From assembly GCA_021199975.1 (NCBI GenBank), contig JAJQHF010000025.1, positions 1 through 6,453 of the forward strand: a stretch of 6,453 bases of DNA, written 5' to 3'. The notes under the pieces were generated by a model. It was not told where the DNA came from. It saw only the letters and a program-made list of their open reading frames with translations, and searched no databases. Shown here piece by piece: positions 1-5,129 of this stretch (positions are counted from its first letter, which is position 1; each line of letters opens with the position of its first letter). Made by a program: the position numbers and the translations under genes. Source of the DNA: Candidatus Gastranaerophilales bacterium. GTDB taxonomy: Bacteria; Cyanobacteriota; Vampirovibrionia; Gastranaerophilales; Gastranaerophilaceae.

Positions 1-211
1 ATTTGACCTTATCTTTTTTTAATTTCAATCCTAAATGTTCAAATGTATTAAAATACTTTAAAAAAGCTTCTTGTGTATATACACCTCCCACTTGTTTATT
101 ATTTTTTAATTTTTCTATTAGTTCATTTCTTGTAACATCTTCTTCCAGAAGAATTTTCAAAGTTTCTAAAATTCTTAAACCGGTATCATGGTTTTTGTCT
201 TGTTTATTCAT
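1..211 (-). CDS. WYL-type transcription regulator, N-terminal part (cut by window edge)
   Basis: An open frame on the minus strand starts at the ATG at 211-209 and runs without a stop off the left edge, giving 70 residues beginning MNKQDKNHDTGLRILETLKI. Its ATG overlaps the stop codon of the upstream regulator (the ATGA arrangement, positions 211-208), so the two genes are probably cotranscribed and translationally coupled. The visible part resembles the N-terminal winged-helix region of the upstream WYL protein: a Gly-x-Arg-Ile-Leu start (residues 11-15), a Leu/Ile-rich helix, then a second helix (about 27-38) and a Tyr-Thr-x-Glu recognition-helix-like stretch (about 45-60) ending in a Leu-Gly-Leu-Lys turn. 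The WYL domain itself would lie outside the window, so assignment to the WYL family rests on the paralogous N-terminus and the operon position. It is probably a DNA-binding regulator; its ligand and targets are unknown. Confidence 0.72.
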   Translation of the reverse strand, partial: MNKQDKNHDTGLRILETLKILLEEDVTRNELIEKLKNNKQVGGVYTQEAFLKYFNTFEHLGLKLKKDKVK

Positions 212-1152
212 TTTTCATACCCTTTTTGAATAAGTTTAATTTTATTAATAAGCTTTTCTCTGAAAAAATCAGGAGAGATTAATTTAAACTCATTACCAAA
301 TAATAACAATCTTTGAATAAATAAAAATTCATTATCTACAACCGCACACACTTTTATGGTATTTTCATTCTCTTCAATTATTTTTTCATTTTCTTTTAAT
401 TCAAATTCTTCAGCAGCTATGCCGTTTATTTCATATATAACATCATAAACAAATGACTTTGAAACCTTAGTGTTATTAATACTGACACTATTTATTTTTA
501 AAATTCTTTCAGCGTTCAAAAGACCGTTTCGATTGTATTTTAAGTTAAAGCACCATAAATAAATCCTTCCGTTTTCAAAAGTAATTTTATCAGGAATAAT
601 TTCTATATCTTCTTCGCCAAAACGAGGCGATAAATATCTTATATTTAATTTTTTACCCGTTAAAGCATTATTGGCAATTTCAAAAATAATTTGTTTGTTC
701 TTTATTTTTAACGGACTCGTATTTTTAATATCTTCTATTAATTTCAAATCACAAGTCAAATTAATAATTTTTTCATATAAGTCATTAATAATAAAAATGT
801 CACTCCAACGTAAATCTTCGGCAACTCTGTCACGGAGTTTAATAAAAGAATTTAATTCTTCATCTGTTATTTTCAGACAAAAAGGATGAGATAACAATTC
901 ATATTTAAACCCGTTTGCCTTACTTGGTCTTAAAATTTTGCACCCTGCCGATTTAAGAGTATTTATAGCTATTCTGATAGTATCTTTAGAAACCGATTTA
1001 CTTGTGATTGAATCATTTTTTAAAATTTCTGCCAATTCATCTATTGTCCGTCCCGAGAGCATTAATGATTTTAAAATAATTAAAATTCTGTAACCAGTTA
1101 TGCTAATCCATGTTTTAAAGGATTGCCCTAGATTTAATTCCTGAGTATTCAT
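208..1152 (-). CDS. WYL domain-containing transcription regulator
   Basis: This 314-residue protein has the length and layout of bacterial WYL regulators. Residues about 18-85 form a winged-helix DNA-binding domain (Gly-Tyr-Arg-Ile start, then helices with Ile-Asp-Glu-Leu and Ser-Lys-Asp-Thr-Ile-Arg). Residues about 160-222 form the Sm-like WYL domain, with strands at 168-175 and 193-200; the diagnostic Trp-Tyr-Leu region reads Ile-Tyr-Leu-Trp at 197-200. A C-terminal WCX-like segment covers about 265-310. WYL domains are known to sense ligands, often nucleotides or nucleic acid; the ligand here cannot be read. The gene is divergent from the dCMP deaminase gene across 99 bp and leads into a second regulator overlapping it by 4 bases. 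No clear Shine-Dalgarno sequence precedes the ATG at 1152; the upstream bases are very AT-rich, so the exact start is moderately certain. It acts in the cytoplasm on DNA. Confidence 0.85.
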   Translation of the reverse strand: MNTQELNLGQSFKTWISITGYRILIILKSLMLSGRTIDELAEILKNDSITSKSVSKDTIRIAINTLKSAGCKILRPSKANGFKYELLSHPFCLKITDEELNSFIKLRDRVAEDLRWSDIFIINDLYEKIINLTCDLKLIEDIKNTSPLKIKNKQIIFEIANNALTGKKLNIRYLSPRFGEEDIEIIPDKITFENGRIYLWCFNLKYNRNGLLNAERILKINSVSINNTKVSKSFVYDVIYEINGIAAEEFELKENEKIIEENENTIKVCAVVDNEFLFIQRLLLFGNEFKLISPDFFREKLINKIKLIQKGYEK

Positions 1153-1154
1153 AA

Positions 1155-1205
1155 AATTATTGTAAATTAAAATATTAATATTAATAAATTCTTTACAATT
1201 ATTGT
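1155..1205. promoter_or_regulatory. Candidate operator and divergent control region between the WYL regulator and dCMP deaminase genes
   Basis: Left arm AATTATTGTAAA (1155-1166) and right arm TTTACAATTATT (1192-1203) form an inverted repeat matching at 11 of 12 positions. The right arm is also part of the palindrome ACAAT-T-ATTGT (1195-1205). The left arm starts three bases from the WYL start codon. The placement suits an autoregulatory operator, but AT-rich DNA yields such repeats easily. AATATTAATATT at 1171-1182 is a further self-complementary stretch. Confidence 0.35.
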
Positions 1206-1230
1206 TACTTATTATGAACTCTTGTAATAT
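1202..1230 (+). promoter_or_regulatory. Weak candidate promoter for the dCMP deaminase gene
   Basis: TTGTTA (1202-1207) is followed after 17 bases by TAATAT (1225-1230). The spacing is right, but the -10 box matches the consensus at only three positions. A ribosome binding site AGGAG at 1239-1243 lies eight bases before the ATG at 1252 and would leave a very short leader. The 5' half overlaps the candidate operator. Confidence 0.25.
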
Positions 1231-1251
1231 TTATTTATAGGAGTTAAAAAA

Positions 1252-1713
1252 ATGGTAAGAGAATGGAATGAATATTTCTTAGAAATTGCAAAAACATGCG
1301 CCTCTCGTTCTAATTGTTTAAGAGCGCATGTAGGAGCAGTTATAGCGGGGGAAGATAAAAAAATAAAAGCAACAGGCTACAACGGTACTCCGTCTAAAGT
1401 CATTTCGTGTTATGAAATCGGAGAATGTTACAGAATAAAAAATAATATCCCGTCAGGAACACGTTATGAAACCTGTAGAAGTATTCATGCCGAGCAAAAT
1501 GCTATAATTCAAGCCGGTCAGGACAGATGCAAAAATGCTTCAATGTACATTTACGGTCATAATTTTATATGTATTTTATGTAAAAGATTTATTGTACAAG
1601 CAGGAATAAAAGAAGTTTATTTAAGAAAAAATGATAATTCTCCTATAGAACATCTATTTGTGGAACAAATTAAACAAGAATTGTCTGAACAATTATATGC
1701 AAACCAAAAATAA
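1252..1713 (+). CDS. Deoxycytidylate (dCMP) deaminase family protein
   Basis: This 153-residue protein is a zinc-dependent deaminase of the dCMP deaminase/ComEB group, which converts dCMP to dUMP, the precursor of dTMP, in the cytoplasm. The N-terminus has the typical Trp-x-x-Tyr-Phe-Leu-x-x-Ala helix (5-13) and Arg-Ser-x-Cys plus Val-Gly-Ala-Val strand (19-30), followed by Thr-Gly-Tyr-Asn-Gly-Thr-Pro (41-47). The catalytic motif His-Ala-Glu is at 79-81 (HAEQNAI), with zinc cysteines at 107 and 110 and the family's Ala-Gly-Ile-Lys-Glu-Val-Tyr strand at 117-123. The usual Pro before the first zinc cysteine is Ile here (I-C-I-L-C). Extra cysteines at 53, 59 and 75 may form the second metal or structural site seen in some dCMP deaminases. 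Length is normal for the family. AGGAG lies 8 bases before the ATG, fixing the start. The gene stands alone, divergent from a WYL regulator. Another nucleotide deaminase specificity is possible. Confidence 0.88.
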   Translation: MVREWNEYFLEIAKTCASRSNCLRAHVGAVIAGEDKKIKATGYNGTPSKVISCYEIGECYRIKNNIPSGTRYETCRSIHAEQNAIIQAGQDRCKNASMYIYGHNFICILCKRFIVQAGIKEVYLRKNDNSPIEHLFVEQIKQELSEQLYANQK

Positions 1714-1724
1714 AAAATAAATAT

Positions 1725-1764
1725 ATATTACAGAACAAAATAAAAAGAAACGAGTTTTGATACC
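1725..1764 (+). repeat. Left 40-bp terminal inverted repeat
   Basis: Reads from ATATTACAGAACAAAATAAA to GAGTTTTGATACC and is A-rich on this strand. It is perfectly complementary to 1880-1919. The match ends sharply: 1724 T faces 1920 C, and 1765 A faces 1879 A. Confidence 0.95.
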
Positions 1765-1805
1765 ATATACGAAGCTGCGTAAATTTTACTTGCCGAAACA
1801 ATAAC

Positions 1806-1845
1806 AAGGCTTTGTCTGTTTGAGCGCAGCAAGTTACAAAGCCTT
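1806..1845 (+). other. Internal hairpin in the core of the inverted-repeat element
   Basis: AAGGCTTTGT (1806-1815) pairs perfectly with ACAAAGCCTT (1836-1845), closing a 20-base loop. An outer AAC/GTT pairing (1803-1805 with 1848-1850) is possible with a two-base bulge. The loop contains GAGCGCAGCAAGTT. Its CGCAGC (1825-1830) can pair with GCTGCG at 1774-1779, and GCAAGT (1829-1834) can pair with ACTTGC at 1788-1793, so a pseudoknot is possible. The nested complementarity suggests selected structure in RNA or single-stranded DNA. Confidence 0.6.
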
Positions 1846-1879
1846 AGGTTGAGGCTAGGAAAATAGCAGTGTAGTATCA

Positions 1880-1919
1880 GGTATCAAAACTCGTTTCTTT
1901 TTATTTTGTTCTGTAATAT
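1880..1919 (-). repeat. Right 40-bp terminal inverted repeat
   Basis: Exact reverse complement of 1725-1764. On the plus strand it is T-rich (TTTCTTTTTATTTTGTT at 1894-1910), so RNA from the dCMP deaminase gene would end in a very long hairpin with U-rich 3' arm. Reading from the rubrerythrin side gives the same result. Confidence 0.95.
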
Positions 1920-1937
1920 CACGAAAAATTTAAATTT

Positions 1938-2519
1938 CTATAAACAATTGCAATCACGCTGAAAATAACCTTGTTCTTTGTTGCATACAGGACATTTTTG
2001 CGGAGCTTCTTCGCCTTCAACAACAAAACCGCAATGAGAACATTCCCATTTTATTTTTTTGTCATTTTTAAACATAATACCTTTTTTTAACATATCGGCA
2101 AGTTTTTTATATCTTTTTGAATGATGTGCTTCAATGGAAGCAATATTATAAAAAGCGGCGGCAATATCTTTAAAACCTTCTTCCTCCGCTATTCTGCCAT
2201 ATTCGGGGTACATGGTCGAATGTTCTTCTTCCTCGTATTTAGCAGCACACAATAAATTTTCAAGAGTTGTACCGTAACAACTTGGAAACGCAATATCGTT
2301 AATTTTTACATCATCACCATCCAAAAACTTAAAATAAACTTCTGCATGTTCCTTTTCATTTCTTGCAGTATCTTTAAATATTTCAGCAGCCTGCATAAAA
2401 CACTCCTCTTCTGCTTTAGAAGCAAAAATACAATACCTGTTTCTTGCCATTGATTCGCCTGCAAAAGCCTTCATTAAATTTTCTCTTGTTCTTGTGTCTT
2501 TAAGTGATTTTTTATCCAT
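1938..2519 (-). CDS. rbr: Rubrerythrin
   Basis: This 193-residue protein has the full rubrerythrin architecture: an N-terminal four-helix diiron domain and a C-terminal rubredoxin-like domain. It reduces hydrogen peroxide in the cytoplasm of anaerobes. By comparison with the Desulfovibrio protein, the diiron ligands are Glu22, Glu55 with His58 (Glu-Lys-Glu-His region 55-58), Glu96, Glu99, and Glu130 with His133 (Glu-Ala-His-His). The sequence Met-Tyr-Pro-Glu-Tyr (103-107) sits where the family has Met-Tyr-Pro. The rubredoxin iron is held by Cys160, Cys163, Cys176 and Cys179. Odd point: the chain ends in Cys-Asn-Cys-Leu (190-193), adding two cysteines past the usual end. GGAGGGT (2532-2526 on the minus strand) lies six bases before the ATG and fixes the start. 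The gene is divergent from the lipoate/octanoate transferase gene and convergent with the dCMP deaminase gene. Confidence 0.96.
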   Translation of the reverse strand: MDKKSLKDTRTRENLMKAFAGESMARNRYCIFASKAEEECFMQAAEIFKDTARNEKEHAEVYFKFLDGDDVKINDIAFPSCYGTTLENLLCAAKYEEEEHSTMYPEYGRIAEEEGFKDIAAAFYNIASIEAHHSKRYKKLADMLKKGIMFKNDKKIKWECSHCGFVVEGEEAPQKCPVCNKEQGYFQRDCNCL

Positions 2520-2563
2520 AATTTTACCCTCCGAATATTGTTATATATGTATCATTTATGTTA

Positions 2564-2569
2564 TATAAT
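2564..2569 (+). promoter_or_regulatory. Perfect -10 box TATAAT ahead of the lipoyl/octanoyl transferase gene
   Basis: TATAAT at 2564-2569 is a consensus -10 element. The hexamer 17 bases upstream, TTATAT (2541-2546), is a poor -35. Transcription from here would start at about 2575-2577, on the proposed ATG, implying a leaderless or nearly leaderless message. The region also has to contain the rubrerythrin promoter on the other strand, so the box could be coincidental. Confidence 0.4.
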
Positions 2570-2576
2570 TACCGAT

Positions 2577-3266
2577 ATGGCTAAATTATTGGATTATAAA
2601 GTAAATAACGGCATAAACAATATGAAGATTGATTTAGAAAATCTTGAAGAAGCCGTAAAAAACCGGAGAGAAGAACCCGTTATCAGATTTTACGGCTGGC
2701 AGCCCGCCTGCGTTTCTTTAGGACGCAATCAGTCATGCGAAAATATTAATATTGAATATTGCAGGGAAAATAATATTGATATAGTAAAAAGGATAACAGG
2801 CGGCAGAGCTTTGCTGCATGATGATGAAGTTACATATTCCTTCATTTGTCCCGTAAATTTTCTTAAAAACGGAGAAAGTGTTATATCCTCATATAAAGAA
2901 ATATCTGCGGCTATTATTGATGGATTGAAGCATTTAGATATTAAACTTGAATTTGGAAATAAGAAAAAAGCAAAAACATCACATGAATATTGCATGCTTT
3001 TATCTACGGGAGCAGACTTATGTTTTAACGGCAAAAAAATTATAGGCTCTGCTCAATACAGAAAACAAGGGTATATTCTTCAACACGGTTCTGTTTTATT
3101 CAGTTATAACAAGGAAAAAACAGAAAAAATATTTAATGAACAGATACAAAAAGACTCAATTACCTGCATTAATGAAATTAACAATTCATTAAACAGAAAC
3201 GATATAATTTATGCTTTAAAAGAAGGGTTTAAAAATTATTTTTCTATTTCTTATACCCATACCTAG
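2577..3266 (+). CDS. Lipoate-protein ligase A / LipM-type octanoyltransferase family protein
   Basis: This is a 229-residue member of the BPL/LplA/LipB fold family, which attaches octanoate or lipoate to a lysine of proteins such as GcvH or E2 subunits. Visible motifs (numbered from ATG 2577) are Arg-Phe-Tyr-Gly-Trp (37-41), Ser-Leu-Gly-Arg-Asn-Gln (47-52), Arg-Ile-Thr-Gly-Gly-Arg-Ala-Leu-Leu-His (72-81), and Gly-Lys-Lys-Ile-Ile-Gly-Ser-Ala-Gln (152-160) with the conserved Lys154, then Leu-Gln-His-Gly-Ser (168-172). Cys139, in Glu-Tyr-Cys just before the lysine motif, is where LipM-type octanoyltransferases keep their catalytic cysteine, as I recall it, favouring octanoyl transfer over ATP-dependent ligation. 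It lacks the extra C-terminal domain of E. coli LplA. An in-frame ATG exists at 2538, but it adds a hydrophobic tail absent from relatives and lies upstream of the only good -10 box, so 2577 is preferred. No Shine-Dalgarno is visible for either start. Confidence 0.82.
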   Translation: MAKLLDYKVNNGINNMKIDLENLEEAVKNRREEPVIRFYGWQPACVSLGRNQSCENINIEYCRENNIDIVKRITGGRALLHDDEVTYSFICPVNFLKNGESVISSYKEISAAIIDGLKHLDIKLEFGNKKKAKTSHEYCMLLSTGADLCFNGKKIIGSAQYRKQGYILQHGSVLFSYNKEKTEKIFNEQIQKDSITCINEINNSLNRNDIIYALKEGFKNYFSISYTHT

Positions 3267-3642
3267 CGGCATAGAAAATGGAACTTTTACTTAAAATCTT
3301 ATGAATTCTTTCTTCATCGGCATCCGTTGCAGCTGTCAAAAAATATCTTTTTTGAGTTTCTCTAGGATTAACATAAAAATCCGCCTCTGTTAAAATAACC
3401 TTTCTAGAGCCCTTTGGTAATTCATTTAAATACTCTTTATCTAACTTTTCAGCAAAATTTTTAGCAGCATTATGAACCGTACCATCTATTTTTTCATCAT
3501 ATTTACGCATATCCGTTAAATTATATCTTTTAAGATTGCTGTTATTATTAAAAGACATATTCATTAAAGAAGGAATGCCGGCTTTCGGTTTTCCGTCATT
3601 TATTGTAAAAACGTGTATTGAGCCAAAAGATACCGGTGCCAT
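3244..3642 (-). CDS. Hypothetical protein, 132 residues
   Basis: I do not recognise this protein. It starts at the ATG at 3642, with AGAGGA (3654-3649 on the minus strand) six bases upstream. A longer frame from a GTG at 3669 would place that ribosome binding site inside the gene, so it is rejected. The product is basic, with no cysteine, tryptophan, signal peptide or membrane segment, so probably cytoplasmic. The N-terminus MAPVSFGSIHVFTINDGKPK is followed by an Asn/Ser-rich stretch (28-38), a helical Lys/Glu-rich part (about 54-75), a likely strand KVILTEADFYV (81-91) and a second strand plus helix (100-120), then an aromatic basic tail. Its last 23 bases overlap tail to tail with the end of the octanoyltransferase gene. 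Ribosome binding site, normal codon use and lack of stops over 132 codons support a real gene; it may be lineage-specific. Confidence 0.72.
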   Translation of the reverse strand: MAPVSFGSIHVFTINDGKPKAGIPSLMNMSFNNNSNLKRYNLTDMRKYDEKIDGTVHNAAKNFAEKLDKEYLNELPKGSRKVILTEADFYVNPRETQKRYFLTAATDADEERIHKILSKSSIFYAARYGYKK

Positions 3643-3648
3643 TTTTAT

Positions 3649-3654
3649 TCCTCT
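3649..3654 (-). promoter_or_regulatory. Ribosome binding site deciding the start of the hypothetical gene
   Basis: AGAGGA on the minus strand lies six bases before the ATG at 3642. No such sequence precedes the upstream GTG at 3669. It therefore chooses the 132-residue product over a 141-residue one. Confidence 0.75.
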
Positions 3655-3732
3655 TAATTTAATAATCACATAAACTTCAAAACATGAACAAAAAAAAATT
3701 TGCGGATTAAATTATCAAAATTATTAAAAATC

Positions 3733-3741
3733 TGATACAAT
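3733..3741 (+). promoter_or_regulatory. Candidate extended -10 promoter of the M16 peptidase operon
   Basis: TGATACAAT contains TACAAT (five of six matches to the -10 consensus) preceded by a TGn extension. A -35 box is not convincing. The start of transcription would be near 3748, giving a leader of about 25 bases that includes the ribosome binding site AGAGG at 3762-3766, six bases before the ATG at 3773. TATTAT at 3755-3760 is an alternative but sits too close to the gene. Confidence 0.4.
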
Positions 3742-3772
3742 TACTTTGTAAAGGTATTATCAGAGGTTATAA

Positions 3773-5119
3773 ATGGAAGAGTTAAAAAAAACAGAGGTTA
3801 AATATCCCTATTTAGAAAAGCCGGTTGAAATATATGAACGTCAATGCGGTCATAAAATTATTTTTGCATACAAAAAAGGTTCATTAATAAATATAAGCAG
3901 CTGGGTAAAAACAGGCTCTATAAATGAAAATGATGGAAACAACGGAATTTCACATTTCCTTGAACATTTAATGTTTAAAGGTACATCAAAGCACAAAGCA
4001 GGCGAATTTGACCGAACTCTTGAATCCAAAGGCGCAATTGTAAACGCAGCGACATGGAAAGATTACACATTTTATTATGTAACAATTCCAAAAGGCAGTG
4101 ATAATCGCAATTTTAAAGATACTTTAGAGCTTCATGCCGATATGATGTTAGACCCTGTTATACCTGATAATGAAATAGGGGAACCCTTTGATATAAATAA
4201 TCCGAACATAAAAACAAAACGGGAAAGACATGTTGTTATTGAAGAAATAAGAATGCGCAAAGACCAGCCCTGGACAAAAGTATATAATCAGGTAAATGCA
4301 AATATGTACTCAAATCATCCTTATAAACGTGATGTAATAGGGAATGAACAAATAATTTCAACCGTTACCCGTCAAACTGTACTTGATTATTATAAAACTC
4401 ACTATACCCCGAATAACATAACCACCGTTATAGTAGGAGATATGAAAGCAGAAGATGTTATTCCTGCTGTTATAAAAGAGTTTGATTTTAAAGGCAGACA
4501 AAAAAGAGCAAACGAAAAATATCCTCATGACTTACCCGTTAAAAAAACAAAAGAAGTTCAATCATATTCAAAAATAAATACAGGGTTTTTAATGTTCGGA
4601 TATTTGGCTGCGCCTGCCGCTGATATAAAAACTTCTGCAATTTTAGAGATGATTGCTCTGATATTAGGACAAGGGCAAAGTTCAAGATTATATCAGGAAC
4701 TCGTTGAAAAACCTAAAAAACCTGTTTTTAATATTATTTCAACAGATTTTTATCAATTTAGGGATGGCGGTAATTTCTTTATTCAAGCTAATTTTAAACC
4801 CGATTTCAAAAATGAAGCCATAAGTTTGATTAAAAACCAAACAGAAAAACTGATAAATGAAGGAGTAACAGAAAAAGAACTTAAAAAAGCAAAGAAAAAA
4901 TTAAAAGCATGCTTTGCTGAAAACTCGGAAACTGTTTCTGATATCGCAGAAACAATAGGTTTTTATATGACTGTATGCGATAAACTTGAATGTGTTGAAG
5001 AGTATATTGAAGCAATTGAAAATATCACGCTTGAAGATGTTAAAAGCACTGCAAAGAAATATTTAGGTATAAATAATGCAGTTATATCGGTCTTAATGCC
5101 TGAAACATATCAAAAATAA
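3773..5119 (+). CDS. M16 family zinc peptidase, catalytic subunit
   Basis: This 448-residue protein has the two-domain layout of M16B peptidases (about 420-450 residues), relatives of the mitochondrial processing peptidase beta subunit. The inverted zinc motif His-Phe-Leu-Glu-His is at 61-65, with Glu64 as catalytic base. The third zinc ligand is probably Glu158 in Val-Ile-Glu-Glu-Ile (155-159). Other family landmarks are Phe-Lys-Gly-Thr (68-71), Asn-His-Pro-Tyr (181-184), Tyr-Thr-Pro-Asn-Asn (211-215), Val-Gly-Asp-Met (221-224) and, in the C-terminal half, Gly-Gln-Ser-Ser-Arg-Leu-Tyr-Gln-Glu-Leu (301-310). The Arg/Tyr substrate-binding pair expected near 311 and 318 is Val/Val here. A polar insert of about a dozen residues (135-147) precedes the third ligand. 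No signal peptide is seen, so the enzyme is probably cytoplasmic. It is followed after 10 bp by an M16 partner lacking the zinc site, implying a heterodimer. The substrate is unknown. Confidence 0.93.
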   Translation: MEELKKTEVKYPYLEKPVEIYERQCGHKIIFAYKKGSLINISSWVKTGSINENDGNNGISHFLEHLMFKGTSKHKAGEFDRTLESKGAIVNAATWKDYTFYYVTIPKGSDNRNFKDTLELHADMMLDPVIPDNEIGEPFDINNPNIKTKRERHVVIEEIRMRKDQPWTKVYNQVNANMYSNHPYKRDVIGNEQIISTVTRQTVLDYYKTHYTPNNITTVIVGDMKAEDVIPAVIKEFDFKGRQKRANEKYPHDLPVKKTKEVQSYSKINTGFLMFGYLAAPAADIKTSAILEMIALILGQGQSSRLYQELVEKPKKPVFNIISTDFYQFRDGGNFFIQANFKPDFKNEAISLIKNQTEKLINEGVTEKELKKAKKKLKACFAENSETVSDIAETIGFYMTVCDKLECVEEYIEAIENITLEDVKSTAKKYLGINNAVISVLMPETYQK

Positions 5120-5129
5120 AGGATAAAAT

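Larger units (their letters stand above)
1725..1919. mobile_element. MITE-like 195-bp element with perfect 40-bp terminal inverted repeats
   Basis: Bases 1725-1764 are the exact reverse complement of 1880-1919, 40 of 40. Pairing resumes in register after a two-base mismatch (ATAC at 1767-1770 with GTAT at 1874-1877). The core of about 115 bp has no meaningful open frame but holds a strong hairpin. If the element ends in TACAG...CTGTA, it is flanked on both sides by ATAT, which may be a target duplication; because ATAT is self-complementary, it cannot be separated from the repeat by inspection. This layout fits a non-autonomous miniature inverted-repeat element; no transposase is present. It lies 11 bp past the dCMP deaminase stop and 18 bp from the rubrerythrin stop. 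Both strands carry T-rich arms, so it could also end transcription from both sides. Whether other copies exist cannot be seen here. Confidence 0.65.

Noticed and set aside
3..233. Plus-strand open frame of 76 codons at the left edge
   Set aside because: It is opposite a minus-strand regulator-like frame that starts with an ATGA overlap and matches the paralogous N-terminus. The plus-strand product is Phe/Ser/Leu-rich, as expected for the antisense of an AT-rich gene.
671..889. Plus-strand open frame of 72 codons
   Set aside because: It lies wholly inside the WYL regulator gene on the opposite strand, with no ribosome binding site and no recognisable domain.
1725..1919. Integron attC site or CRISPR-like repeat
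   Set aside because: Only one pair of long perfect arms is present, without the conserved attC end triplets, bulged bases or an integrase, and without direct repeats and spacers.
2555..2575. PerR-type box in the rubrerythrin upstream region
   Set aside because: TTATATAA at 2561-2568 is self-complementary, but the extended PerR palindrome is not present. The AT-rich sequence with a -10 box explains it.
2729..3034. Minus-strand open frame of 101 codons
   Set aside because: It is antisense to conserved motifs of the octanoyl/lipoyl transferase and has no independent support.
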